A DNA stretch of 64,000 nt from Myxococcales bacterium (GCA_016794525.1 JAEUJY010000126.1:55514-119513); one strand, 5' to 3'; counted from the first letter of the stretch, positions 28,711 through 38,075 are shown. The notes: generated from the letters alone by a model not told the origin. Made by a program: numbers and translations.

Positions 28711-31700
28711 ATGGAGCACCCGTCGATCGCTAGCCTGCTCGACCACGCGCGGGGCGCGGCCACCAGCCCGGCGCTGGCGGCGCACCTCGCCGCGTGCGCG
28801 GCGTGCCGCGGCCTGGCCGGCGTCGGCGATCCGTTCGGAACCCGCGCGCTGGTCGAGCTGGTGGAGGTGGATCCCGCGCTGTACAGCCAGCGCGAGCCGC
28901 TCCGCGCCGCGCACTCGGGCATGGGCCGCGCGTTCCGCGCCTGGGACCGACGCATCGGCCGGGCGGTGGTGATCAAGCAGATCGGGGAGGTGCCCGAGGT
29001 GCCGGTCGCGGCGCTCCGCGCGCGCTTCGAGCGCGAGGCCCGGATCACCGCGCGCCTGCAGCACCCCGGCATCGTCGCGGTGCTCGAGCTCGGGCGCTGG
29101 CCCGACGGCGAGCCGTTCTACGCGATGCCGCTGGTCGAGGGCGACCCGCTCGACGAGGCGATCGCCCGCACGACCTCCGCCGCGCAGCGGCTGGCGTTGC
29201 TGCCGCGGGTCGCCGCCGCGGCCGAGGCGGTGGCGTACGCCCACGATCGCGGCGTGGTCCATCGCGATCTCAAGCCCGCCAACATCTTGCTCGGCCGGTT
29301 CGGCGAGACCGTCGTGATCGACTGGGGCCTGGCCGCCCCGCTCGACGAGCCCGGCGACCTGCCGCTGGCGACGCTCGACGACGACGGCCTGACCCGCGCC
29401 GGCGTCGGCACCGCCGCGTACATGCCGCCCGAGCAGGCGACCGGCGCGCCGCCCGACCCGCGCTTCGACGTCTACGCGTTGGGCGCGACGCTGTACCACG
29501 CGCTGACCGGCACGCCCCCGTACGGCGCCGACCTCGGCGCGGCGGCGCGGGCGCGGCTGGCCGCGGGCGCGCCACCGCCGCTGACGACGCTGGCCCCCGA
29601 CACGCCACCGGCGCTGGTGGCGATCGTCGAGCGCGCGATGGCGCGGCGCCCGGCCGATCGGTTCCCGACCGCGCTGGCGCTGGCCGAGGAGCTGCGCCGG
29701 TTCACCACCGGCCAGCTGATCCTGAGCCACCGCTACCGCGCGGGCGAGCGCGTGCGCCACTGGCTGCGACGCCACCGCGCCGCGACCCGGGTCGCGGTCG
29801 CCGCGCTGGTCGTGGTCGCCGCGGTCGGCGCGACCGCGGTGGCGCGGGTCGTGGACGAGCGCGATCGTGCGCGGGCCGCGCGCGCGCGCGCCGAGGCCAG
29901 CGAGCGCACCGCGCGCACGGCGCTGGCCGCGGCGCAGCTGGCCCACGCGCGCGGGCTCGCGATCCGCCCGACCGATCGGCTCGAGGCGCTGACGCTGGCC
30001 GCCGCGGCGCGGGTCGGCGGCGCCACGGCGACCGGCACCGGCTGGCAGGCGCTGATCGACACGCTGGCCGCTGGCCCGGTGGCCCACGCGCTGCCCGACG
30101 CCACCCGCGACGTCGCGTTCGCGCCGGTCGACGCGACGCTGGCGACCCTCGAGCCCGACGGCCGCGTCACGCTGCGCGACGCCGCCGGCCGCCCGCGCGC
30201 CGCCGTGACCTCGCAGCTGCACCGGCCGGTGCGCCTGGCCTGGTCGCCCGACGGCGCGCGGCTGGTGGTGATCGGCCTCGGCGGCCAGCTCGGCGTGATC
30301 GAGGCGGCGCGGGCCGTCGAGCAGGTCGTGACCGTCGCCGGCGGCGACGGCGAGGCGCTGCCGGCCTTCCTGGCCGACGGCCAGCTGATCGTCGCCAGCG
30401 GCGCGCAGGTGGAGCGATGGGACGCCCGCGGCGCGACCCGGCGGGCCGCCGCGACGCTGCCGTGCCGCGCGTACACGCTGGCGGCGGCGGCGCGGCTGGT
30501 GGTGGTCGGCTGCGCCGACGGCGGCCTAGTGGTGTGGGACGGCGCCGCCGCGCCGCGCGGGTGGCCGGCCCACGGCGGCGAGGCCGCGGTGACCGCGGCG
30601 CCCGATCGCGCGGTGATCTACAGCTCCGGCGACGACGGCCGCGCGCTGGCGTGGCCGGCCGACGCGCTCGCCGCGGCGCTCGCCCGCGGCGCGCCGCCCG
30701 CGCCGCGGGCGCTGCTGACGGTCGATCGGCGCATCTTCCTGCCGATCCCGTGGCCCGATGGCCGCACGCTCAGCGTCGGCCACGGCGCGATCAGCGTGCT
30801 CGACCTCGCCACCGGCGCGGCAACTCTCGACGTGGCCCGCGCGCCGGAGCTGCGCGCGCTGCCGGGCGCGGTCCGGCTGTTTGGCCACGAGGGCGGCCGC
30901 GACGTGATCGCCTGGGACGTCGCGAGCCGCGAGGCGATCATCCGCCTGCGCGGCCACCGCCCGTTCGGCGGGGGCGCGCTGGCCGGCGCGCCCGACGGCA
31001 CGCGGGTCGCCACCGCGACCAGCTCGGCCGAGGCGTGGCTGTGGGACGCGCGCCTGGGGCGCGAGGTCGGCGCGCTGCCCGGCCACGACGGCGAGGTGGT
31101 CGGGCTCGCGGCCACGGGCGATCAGCTCGTGACCGCCAGCCTCGACGGCGTCGTGCGCGGCGTCGCGCTCGCCGACGGCGCGGTGCGCCGCTCGACCCGG
31201 GGCGACGCCGAGCTCGCGACGGCGATCGCGCTGCCCGACGGCGACCTCGCGACCGGGCGCGTCGACGGCACGGTCGAGCGCTGGCGCGCCGACGGCAGCC
31301 TCGCGCGGCGCTACCCGCTCGGCCCCGCGCCGATCGCCGCGCTGGCGCTCGACGCCGACGGGCTGCTCGCGGTCACCGGCGCCGACGGCGCGACCCGCCG
31401 GCTCGACCTGGCCACCGGCGACGCGACCGCCGCCACGCCGCCGGCGGGGCTCACCGTCCGCGCCCCCGACGGCGCCCGCCTCGAGGCCAGCGCCGACGGC
31501 GCGGTGCGCGCGGTCGACGCGCGCGGGGAGGGGCGCTCGCTGACGCCGGCCGGCGCGCCGGTGATCGCGCTGGCGCTGGCGCTCGACGGCGCGCACGCCG
31601 CGGCCAGCACCACCGACGGGCTGCGCGTGTGGGACCTCGCGACCGGCGCCAGCTGGAGCGTCCCGCTCGGCGCCGACGGCGCGGCGACCGCGCTGGCGTT

Positions 31701-31878
31701 CGCGCCCGACGGTGCGTGGCTGCTGAGCGGCCACGCCAGCGGCGCGGTGCGGACGAGCCCGGTGACCAGCGCCGCCGCGGCCGCGCAGCTGTGCGCCCGG
31801 CTGCGCGGCTGGACCGACGCGGCGCCAGGGTGCCCGGCCGCCACGCTCACCGCGGCGCCGGCAGCGCCCAGTCGCTGA
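28711..31878 (+). CDS. Ser/Thr kinase with N-terminal anti-sigma-type zinc motif and C-terminal WD40-like propeller
   Basis: A 1055-residue membrane kinase. Residues 25-32 (HLAACAAC) give an H-x3-C-x2-C motif (His25, Cys29, Cys32), the signature of zinc-binding anti-sigma domains. The kinase domain (about 65-335) has AVVIKQ (Lys89), [10 protein letters not shown] (Asp176), DWG (Asp194) for DFG, and YMPPEQATG. One membrane helix follows HWLRRHRAATR near residue 365. From about 430 come WD40-like blades (LAWSPDGARLVVIG and others). It faces the sigma-like gene head to head, so it may hold and release that factor according to signals sensed outside (inference). The last 32 bases overlap the convergent gene. 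Confidence 0.9.
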   Translation: MEHPSIASLLDHARGAATSPALAAHLAACAACRGLAGVGDPFGTRALVELVEVDPALYSQREPLRAAHSGMGRAFRAWDRRIGRAVVIKQIGEVPEVPVAALRARFEREARITARLQHPGIVAVLELGRWPDGEPFYAMPLVEGDPLDEAIARTTSAAQRLALLPRVAAAAEAVAYAHDRGVVHRDLKPANILLGRFGETVVIDWGLAAPLDEPGDLPLATLDDDGLTRAGVGTAAYMPPEQATGAPPDPRFDVYALGATLYHALTGTPPYGADLGAAARARLAAGAPPPLTTLAPDTPPALVAIVERAMARRPADRFPTALALAEELRRFTTGQLILSHRYRAGERVRHWLRRHRAATRVAVAALVVVAAVGATAVARVVDERDRARAARARAEASERTARTALAAAQLAHARGLAIRPTDRLEALTLAAAARVGGATATGTGWQALIDTLAAGPVAHALPDATRDVAFAPVDATLATLEPDGRVTLRDAAGRPRAAVTSQLHRPVRLAWSPDGARLVVIGLGGQLGVIEAARAVEQVVTVAGGDGEALPAFLADGQLIVASGAQVERWDARGATRRAAATLPCRAYTLAAAARLVVVGCADGGLVVWDGAAAPRGWPAHGGEAAVTAAPDRAVIYSSGDDGRALAWPADALAAALARGAPPAPRALLTVDRRIFLPIPWPDGRTLSVGHGAISVLDLATGAATLDVARAPELRALPGAVRLFGHEGGRDVIAWDVASREAIIRLRGHRPFGGGALAGAPDGTRVATATSSAEAWLWDARLGREVGALPGHDGEVVGLAATGDQLVTASLDGVVRGVALADGAVRRSTRGDAELATAIALPDGDLATGRVDGTVERWRADGSLARRYPLGPAPIAALALDADGLLAVTGADGATRRLDLATGDATAATPPAGLTVRAPDGARLEASADGAVRAVDARGEGRSLTPAGAPVIALALALDGAHAAASTTDGLRVWDLATGASWSVPLGADGAATALAFAPDGAWLLSGHASGAVRTSPVTSAAAAAQLCARLRGWTDAAPGCPAATLTAAPAAPSR

Positions 31879-32428
31879 TCCGCACGCGGCTGCGGGTGCC
31901 GCGCGCGCCGGCCACCAGCACGCCGAACATCCCGGTGGCGGCGTGGGCCGGGATCGCCCAGACGCCGGCCGCGACGCCGTCGACGCGCACCGCGATCGTC
32001 CGCGCCCCCACGTCGACCTCCAGCCGGTGGGCCGCGTGCTGCGGCGCACCCGTCAACGGCGCCGGCAGCGGGCGATACCCGGTCTCCGCCCACTGCGCCT
32101 CCGACGTGTAGACGCCGACGTGGCCGTCGATCATCAACAGGTAGCCGCCGGGGAACTCGAGCTGCAGCGAGCCGCGGTCGGGCGTCAGCCGCTGTAGCGT
32201 GATCGCGAACCGGCCGATGCCCGGGACCGGCGCGCCGTAGGTCGTGCGGGCGGTGGCGCCGGTGCCGTCGGCGGTGAGCACCGCGGCGCGGCAGTCACGG
32301 CCATCCGACACCGTGCCCGCCACCGCGACCCAGCTACCGACCGTGCACGGCCCCGCGGACGCTGGCGCGACGTCCGCCGCCAGCGCGGTCACCGCGCTCA
32401 CCAGGATCAGGGTCGCGCGCGCGCGCAT
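31847..32428 (-). CDS. Secreted protein of unknown function
   Basis: A 193-residue protein with a cleavable signal peptide (ending APASAGPC). The mature part has two Cys residues early (GPCTVGS, RDCRAAV) and alternating strands with FPGGYLLMIDGHVGVYT, HRLEVDVGARTIAVRVDG and a closing GTRSRVRISDWALP. The pattern resembles a LamG/concanavalin-like beta sandwich used for glycan binding, but this is a guess from strand layout. Its 3' end overlaps the kinase gene end by 32 bases on the other strand. Confidence 0.6.
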   Translation of the reverse strand: MRARATLILVSAVTALAADVAPASAGPCTVGSWVAVAGTVSDGRDCRAAVLTADGTGATARTTYGAPVPGIGRFAITLQRLTPDRGSLQLEFPGGYLLMIDGHVGVYTSEAQWAETGYRPLPAPLTGAPQHAAHRLEVDVGARTIAVRVDGVAAGVWAIPAHAATGMFGVLVAGARGTRSRVRISDWALPAPR

Positions 32429-32446
32429 CCCCCGATCGTATACGGC

Positions 32447-33133
32447 CTACATCGCCACCCAGGCGTCGAGCAGGTACAGATCCGACGTCACCTCGACCGG
32501 GGCGCCGCCCGCCATCGCCTCGGCCCCGCCGAGGTGCCGCCAGTCGACCAGCACGACGAAGTGCCAGCCGCGGAACGCCACCGCGATGCCGGCGGCGGCC
32601 TCGAAGCCGACCCGAGCGTCGGCGGTCTCGACGTCGCCGATCCGGGTGTCACCCGGCTCGTAGACCGCGCCGCCGCGCAGCACGAAGGGCTTGAGCGGCG
32701 TCATCGTCGCGATCGCCGCCAGCGGGAAGCCGGTGCGCACCACCTTGTCGGCGTCCTTGCCGGCGACCTCCATGCCCCAGCCCGCCGAGCCGCCGACGCC
32801 GAGCCACGGCCACAGCTCGACCAGCAGCTCGGCGCGGACGTCGAAGCCCCCGCCGTGCTGCGCGCGGTCGCCGACCCGCATCGTGCCCAGGCCGAGGCGC
32901 CCGCCGACGACGCCGCCGATCCGCCCACCCCCCACGGCCTCGGCCGGCGCGCCGATCGCGCCCATCCGGTACCAGCCGCCGCCCAGCTGCTGCACGCCGA
33001 ACTGCCGCCCGGCGCGGAACCGCGGCGCGCTGCCGGGCACCACCTTGCCGAAGCCGACGTTGCTGCAGCCCAGGCCGCCGCCGCCGAGCGCCGCCGCCGC
33101 CACCACCGCGATCGCCGCGCGGGTCACCGACAT
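32447..33133 (-). CDS. Lipoprotein with beta-barrel-like body (third of a lipoprotein operon)
   Basis: A 228-residue predicted lipoprotein (signal peptide, then GLGCSN, Cys about 23). Glycine-rich alternating strands (RIGGVVGGRLGLGTM, FDVRAELLVELWPWLGVGG, FVVLVDWRHLGG) and an aromatic C-terminus suggest a beta-rich envelope protein. No family recognised. The ATG lies inside the end of the upstream gene, a 10-base overlap. Confidence 0.6.
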   Translation of the reverse strand: MSVTRAAIAVVAAAALGGGGLGCSNVGFGKVVPGSAPRFRAGRQFGVQQLGGGWYRMGAIGAPAEAVGGGRIGGVVGGRLGLGTMRVGDRAQHGGGFDVRAELLVELWPWLGVGGSAGWGMEVAGKDADKVVRTGFPLAAIATMTPLKPFVLRGGAVYEPGDTRIGDVETADARVGFEAAAGIAVAFRGWHFVVLVDWRHLGGAEAMAGGAPVEVTSDLYLLDAWVAM

Positions 33134-33741
33134 GACCACTCTCCCTCGGTCGACGCCCGCTCGCGCGCCACCTCCAGCGTCGCCGGATCGCAGGCCCGCC
33201 GCCACATGTGGAAGTAGCGGATCCGAACCTGCGCGCCGACGCCCTGGTACGTGGTCGCGCCGTCGAGGCGGCGGTCGGTGGCGCGGACCAGCTGCGGCCC
33301 GGCCAGCACGTGGATCGCCCGCCCCTGCGCCGGGTGCACCGACACGCCGAGCCCGGCGTAGCCGTCGGCGTACAGGTCGCCGTCGCCGTTGGCCAGCGAC
33401 GCGCCCATCGTCGCGCGCGGGCGCACCCTCCAGCCGTACGGGCCGATCGCCGACGCGAACCAGATCCGCATCGGGGTCGCGGCCACGCCGGCGTCGGCGA
33501 CCTCGCCAGCCGCGCCGGTCGGTTTCAACACCTGCGGCCCGAAACCGCCACCGAGGTCGGCGTCGCGCAGCCAGTCGAACTCGAGCGCTACCGACGCGCC
33601 GCCGGTGAGCGCGGTGGCCTCGGCGCCGGCGCCGTCGGGCGCGAGCCGCGCGACGCCGGCGTTGGCCTCGACCGACAGCCCGACGCCCGCGCTGCACCCC
33701 GCCGCGCCCACGACGCACGCCAGCGCGACCGCCGCGGTCAC
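33124..33741 (-). CDS. Lipoprotein, beta-rich (second of a lipoprotein operon)
   Basis: A 205-residue lipoprotein: the GTG start gives VTAAVALACVVGAAGC, with lipobox GAAGC (Cys16). Glycine-rich strands such as ASVALEFDWLRDADLGGGF and GDLYADGYAGLGVSVHP recall small outer-membrane barrels. Near the end RRACDPATLEVARE contains a second Cys and the chain ends EWSCR. The GTG overlaps the upstream stop by four bases (GTGA). No function can be assigned. Confidence 0.6.
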   Translation of the reverse strand: MTAAVALACVVGAAGCSAGVGLSVEANAGVARLAPDGAGAEATALTGGASVALEFDWLRDADLGGGFGPQVLKPTGAAGEVADAGVAATPMRIWFASAIGPYGWRVRPRATMGASLANGDGDLYADGYAGLGVSVHPAQGRAIHVLAGPQLVRATDRRLDGATTYQGVGAQVRIRYFHMWRRACDPATLEVARERASTEGEWSCR

Positions 33742-34109
33742 GGCGCGCGACCCTCGGCGACGATCGCCGCGATCAGCCGCTCGCAGGTGCCCTCGTCGCC
33801 GGTGCACGCGCAGCGCACCGCCTCGCCCTCGACGCGGCAGCCGATCGGGTTGGCCGCCGGCAGCTCCGGGCACTGGTAGTTGTCGGCCTTGGCGCCGCGA
33901 TCGACCTTGGTGCAGCCGTGGTGGGTGGCGCCGCGATCGATCGCGCCGTACTCGGCGGGGGGCAGCCCGGTGGTGATGACGTGGGTGTTCGCCATCTCCT
34001 TGAGGGTGCCGCCCAGCAGGCCGAAGCAGCCGGTGGCGAAGACGGTGGTGACGAGCGCGGTGACGAGCGTGGCGACGAGCCCGGCGGCCGGGCGTGCGAG
34101 ACGGGGCAT
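33738..34109 (-). CDS. Small Cys-rich lipoprotein (first of a lipoprotein operon)
   Basis: A 123-residue lipoprotein with signal and lipobox ATGC (Cys28), then LLGGTLKEMANTHVIT. The C-terminal half holds five Cys (HHGC, YQCP, IGCR, RCAC), suggesting disulfides or metal binding. AAGGAGGA six bases before the ATG is the strongest ribosome site in the neighbourhood. It leads a three-gene run with four- and ten-base overlaps, so the three products probably form one envelope assembly. Confidence 0.65.
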   Translation of the reverse strand: MPRLARPAAGLVATLVTALVTTVFATGCFGLLGGTLKEMANTHVITTGLPPAEYGAIDRGATHHGCTKVDRGAKADNYQCPELPAANPIGCRVEGEAVRCACTGDEGTCERLIAAIVAEGRAP

Positions 34110-34215
34110 GGATCCTCCTTGCCTCCAGACACGCGACCGCCGCCGCCGGCGTCAGGCCGGCTGGTCGAATCTCGCGTGCGAACCTCCCGCCGCCGCCGCC
34201 GGCTCGACCCTGACC

Positions 34216-37200
34216 CTATCCCGGCGGTGCGATCGCGACGACGCGCTCGAGCCGCACGCCGGCGCGCTCGACGGTGACCGGCACCCGATCGCCGTGGGGG
34301 CGACCGGCCAGCAGCCAGTAGATCGCGTCGAGGTACAGGCCGTCGACCGGCTGGCCGTCGACCGCGACGACGCGATCGCCGACCGCGAGCGTCGCGGCGG
34401 CGCCGGGGACGACGCTGGCGACGACCGCGTCGAGCCGCTCGGGATCGAACCAGCACCCGAGCGCGCCGGGCAGGCGATCGGGATGGGCGACCAGCGTCAC
34501 GGTGACGGCCGCGTCGCCGTCGGCGAGCCGCGCCGCGCCGGACGACCAGCCCGGCGGGCCCTCACAGACGATCAGCGCGGGCCCGACCGGCGCGAGCAGC
34601 GCGACCTCGCCGTCGCGATCGGTCGACCGCGCGCCCGGCGTGCGCCGATCGACGGCCGGGGGCCGGACGTCGTCCAGCGCCGGCGCGGCGACGCAGGTGG
34701 CGCCGGCGATCGCCGTCCCGTCGCTGGCGGCGACCACCCGGGCTCGCAGGCTGCGCGTGGCGACCGCGGCGAGCGCGATCTCGGCCGCCGCGTCGGCGCG
34801 GACATCGATCGCCGCGACCGCGGCGACGCCGCGCGCGGTGATGACCGACGCATGCCAGCGCCCCGCCGCCAGGCCGTCGAACGCGAAGCGCCCGGCCACC
34901 ACCGACGTCCGACGCAGCACGAACGACGCCGCCGCCGCGTCGAAGCCCCCAGCGCGCCGCAGCCAGACCGTCGCGTCGCCGCCGGCGAAGGTGCCGCGCA
35001 GCCGACCCGACGGCGCCAGCGTCAGCACCAGCTCGCGCTGGCCGGCGCGGACGTCGTGGGCCACCGCGGCCGGGCGGCCGTCCTGCCCCGCGTCGACGAC
35101 GAACGGCCCCGGCCCCGCGGTCGGCAGCTCGAACCGCCCGTCGGGCGTGGTCCGCGCGAGCGGCACGCCGTCGCCGCTGCCCGACGCCGGCCCCAGGCGG
35201 ACGAACGCGTCGGCCACCGGCGCCCCGTCGGCGTCGACCACGCGCCCGGCGATCGCGCCGACCGCGCGGGTCACGCGCAGCACCAGCGGGCCGACCCGCG
35301 CGTCGCCGCTGGCGACCGTGACCAGCGGCGGCGGCGCGCCCGCCCACGGCAACGGCGTGGGTGCGCCGCGGTACGGATCGACCCGCAGCCGGTACGTCCC
35401 GCCGGCCAGCGCGTCGGCGACGAAGCCGCCGTCGAGCGCGGTCGGGCCGCCGCCGGTGTCGTCGCTGGCGATGTGCTGCGCGGTGACGACGACGCCCACC
35501 ACCGGGCGGTCGTCCTGATCGATCACCCGCCCGGTGATCGCGCCGCCGCCGTCGAGCGTCAGCGTGACCGGCCCGGCGGTCGGCAGCGTGACGTCGACGG
35601 GCGTGGCGGCGAACGCGCCGATGGCCAGCGACGCCGCGTACGCGCGGTTGCGCCCCGGCGCCAGGCCATCGACGACGAACGCCCCGCGGCCGTCGCTGCG
35701 CGCGGTGGCGCGACCGCCCGGGCCGACGACGACCACCTCGGCGTCGGCGACCGGGCGCCCGCCGCGCAGCACCACGCCACGCAGCGACGGCCGCGCGACG
35801 ACCGCCAGCGCCACGGATCGCGGCGCCGCGCCGTCGACGTCGACGGTGGCTGGCGCGACGACCTCCCAGCCGCGCACCCGCGGCACCTGCCCGGCGGCGC
35901 GCGGCACGCGGGTCAGCGCGACGCGACCCGCGCGATCGGTGATGCCGTGGCCCGAGGCCACGGGGCCGCCGTCGCCGCGCTCGAGCCAGACCTCGACGCC
36001 GGGCACCGGCGCGCCGCCCGCGGAGACCGTCACGTCCACCGTCGCGGCGGGGACCAGCGCGATCGTCAGCGGGTCCGCGTCGCGGGCAGCGACGACCCTG
36101 ACGTCACGCAGCGCGCGGTCGACGTAGCCGGGCGCGATCGCGATCAGCTCGTATGGCCCGCCGGCCAGGCCGTCGATCGCGAAGCCGCCGTCGCCGTCGC
36201 TGCGCGCGCCGCGCGCGGCCGCGCCACCGCTGCGCCGGGTCGCCGGCCACAGCGTCACCGCCGCCCCGACGATCGGCGCGCCGGTGGTCGCGTCGCGCAC
36301 GACGCCGCCTACCACCGCCGTCGGCACCAGCGCCACGTCGAGCGCGTGGTCGCCGTGCACGCGCACCTCCTGCACGACGCGCTCGTAGCCGTCGGCGCCG
36401 ATCTCGAGCCAGCTGGGGCCGGCCGGCACGCACAGCCGCCACCGGCCGTCGCCGTCGGCGGTGACCGCCGGTCCAGTCCGCCCCGGCACCGGCGCGTCGA
36501 CCTGCCGGCGGACCTGCGCGCCGGCGATCGCGCCGCCGCCGACGTCACGCACGGTGCCGATCACGCGGTGCGCGCACGCGCCCAGCCGGATCAGCAGATC
36601 GTCGGGCTCGGCGCCGATGCGGCCGCGCGGATCGACCAGCACCGAGGCCGCGGTGAAGCCGTCGGCGTCGGCGGTGAGCACCGCGTACTCGTGCCAGCGC
36701 GGCGCGATCGCGAACCGCCCGTCGGCGTCGGTCACCGCGTGCTGGACGCCCGCCGCGCCGCCCACGCCGGCCACGCTCGCGTCGAGCGTCAGCCGCGCGC
36801 CCGCGACCGGCCGCTCGGCCGCGTCGACCACGCGCCCGGCGATCTGGCGCGTGGCGGCGGACGCCGGCGCCCAGCGCGCCGGGGCCTCGTCGAGCGGTGG
36901 CGGCGCGTCCGCGCGCGCGACCCGGCTGGCTGCGGCACGCGCGCGGCGATCGACCAGCGGCGCGCCGCCGCCCCCGCGATCGCGCTGCGCCACCCACCAC
37001 GCGACGATCGCGATCAGCAGCGCGCTGGCCAGCGCCGCCACCATCGCCGCGCGCGCGAGCGTGCCGCCGGATCGGGCCGCGGCGCCGAGCGCGATCGCCG
37101 CCCAGGTCCGCCGCGGCGCGTGGGCGTCGAGCGCCAGCCGCAGCCGGCGCACGCCCTCGGCCTGCCGCCAGCGCACCGTCCCGACCGGCACGCCGTCGCG

Positions 37201-37599
37201 CCGCGCGATCTCGCTCGCCGCCTGCCCTTCGACGAAGCGGGCGAGGATGGTGTGGCGGTACGGCTCGTCGAGGGCGAGCACCGCGGTCACCAGCGCCTGG
37301 TGCAACCGCGCCTCGGCCAGGAGCGCGTCGGCCCCGCGCGGCTCCGCCGGGTCGGCCACCGCCGCCTCGCGCGCCCCGCGCCGCGCGCGCCCCCGGCGCA
37401 GCATCCGCCCGCCGTCGCGCACGACCTTGGCCAGCCACGGCCGCAGCGAGGTCCGCGCCTCGGGCGCCTTGCGCCAGGCCGCGATCAGCGCGTCCTGCGC
37501 CACGTCGTCGGCGTCGTCGGCGCCGGCCACCCGCGCCGCCAGGCGGCGGAGCCAGGCGGCGTCGGCGAGCAGCTGCGCGGGGTCGATCGGGCGAGCCAT
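34216..37599 (-). CDS. Membrane-anchored ECF sigma factor fused to carboxypeptidase-regulatory-like repeats and a PDZ-like domain
   Basis: An 1127-residue fusion. Residues 10-75 match sigma region 2 (DDVAQDALIAAWRKAPE, then LRPWLAKVVRDGGR). Residues 105-158 match region 4 (EPYRHTILARFVEG, SEIARRDGVPVGTVRWRQ). A hydrophobic helix at about 184-205 anchors the protein. The remainder, which would be outside the cytoplasm, is a string of about nine CarboxypepD_reg-like beta domains (IAGRVVDA, GVVRDATTGAPI, ITGRVIDQDDRP, IAGRVVDADGAPV). It ends with a PDZ-like module (GDRVVAVDGQPVDGL, about 1040-1127). A sigma factor tethered to the membrane must be released or act in place. The nearest analogues are membrane-tethered sigma fusions in Myxococcota and Planctomycetes (recalled, not checked). 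Confidence 0.85.
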   Translation of the reverse strand: MARPIDPAQLLADAAWLRRLAARVAGADDADDVAQDALIAAWRKAPEARTSLRPWLAKVVRDGGRMLRRGRARRGAREAAVADPAEPRGADALLAEARLHQALVTAVLALDEPYRHTILARFVEGQAASEIARRDGVPVGTVRWRQAEGVRRLRLALDAHAPRRTWAAIALGAAARSGGTLARAAMVAALASALLIAIVAWWVAQRDRGGGGAPLVDRRARAAASRVARADAPPPLDEAPARWAPASAATRQIAGRVVDAAERPVAGARLTLDASVAGVGGAAGVQHAVTDADGRFAIAPRWHEYAVLTADADGFTAASVLVDPRGRIGAEPDDLLIRLGACAHRVIGTVRDVGGGAIAGAQVRRQVDAPVPGRTGPAVTADGDGRWRLCVPAGPSWLEIGADGYERVVQEVRVHGDHALDVALVPTAVVGGVVRDATTGAPIVGAAVTLWPATRRSGGAAARGARSDGDGGFAIDGLAGGPYELIAIAPGYVDRALRDVRVVAARDADPLTIALVPAATVDVTVSAGGAPVPGVEVWLERGDGGPVASGHGITDRAGRVALTRVPRAAGQVPRVRGWEVVAPATVDVDGAAPRSVALAVVARPSLRGVVLRGGRPVADAEVVVVGPGGRATARSDGRGAFVVDGLAPGRNRAYAASLAIGAFAATPVDVTLPTAGPVTLTLDGGGAITGRVIDQDDRPVVGVVVTAQHIASDDTGGGPTALDGGFVADALAGGTYRLRVDPYRGAPTPLPWAGAPPPLVTVASGDARVGPLVLRVTRAVGAIAGRVVDADGAPVADAFVRLGPASGSGDGVPLARTTPDGRFELPTAGPGPFVVDAGQDGRPAAVAHDVRAGQRELVLTLAPSGRLRGTFAGGDATVWLRRAGGFDAAAASFVLRRTSVVAGRFAFDGLAAGRWHASVITARGVAAVAAIDVRADAAAEIALAAVATRSLRARVVAASDGTAIAGATCVAAPALDDVRPPAVDRRTPGARSTDRDGEVALLAPVGPALIVCEGPPGWSSGAARLADGDAAVTVTLVAHPDRLPGALGCWFDPERLDAVVASVVPGAAATLAVGDRVVAVDGQPVDGLYLDAIYWLLAGRPHGDRVPVTVERAGVRLERVVAIAPPG

Positions 37600-37672
37600 G
37601 CCCTCCTCCTGCCGCGGCTGGCGAAACGTTGGCTGGTCGCGCGCCGCGGTTCGCGCGTCGCGGCTTCGCGCG

Positions 37673-38065
37673 CTACGCCAGCGCCGCGATCACCCGGCTC
37701 AGGCGCTCGCGCACCTCGCCCATGATCGCGTGCAGCTCGGGCGACTGCGCGGCGGGCGTCTGCTCGGGGTCGATCGCGACCACCGTCGCCTTGCCGTCGT
37801 CGGCCTCGTAGACCGCGACCGAGCACGGCATCATCGTGCCGGCGGCGAGGTTGGTCGACAGCGCGCGGTGGGCGAGCGTCGGGTTGCAGGCGCCGAGGAT
37901 CTTGTAGCGGCGGAAGTCGACGCCGAGCTTGGCCTTCATCGTCGCGGTGACGTCGACCTCGGTCAGCACGCCGAAGCCCTCGGCCTTGAGCGCCTCGGGC
38001 ACGCGCGCGAGCGCGGCGTCGAACGTGAGCGTGGTGTGGACGGGCATCCCGATCGTCGTGGACAT
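37673..38065 (-). CDS. DUF302 domain protein
   Basis: A 130-residue single-domain DUF302 protein. The fold is marked by FDAALARVPEALKAEGFGVLTEVDV, M/LGVDFRRYKILGACNP, LSTNLAAGTMMPCSVAVYE and a final helix. The family is common in bacteria and of unknown role, with hints of redox or metal links. Here the CNP and MMPC Cys residues are retained. GAGGAGG six bases before the ATG is a strong ribosome site. It is the last gene of the trmFO-peptidase-SDR-DUF302 run, 10 bases after the SDR stop. Confidence 0.9.
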   Translation of the reverse strand: MSTTIGMPVHTTLTFDAALARVPEALKAEGFGVLTEVDVTATMKAKLGVDFRRYKILGACNPTLAHRALSTNLAAGTMMPCSVAVYEADDGKATVVAIDPEQTPAAQSPELHAIMGEVRERLSRVIAALA

Positions 38066-38075
38066 GTGGACCTCC

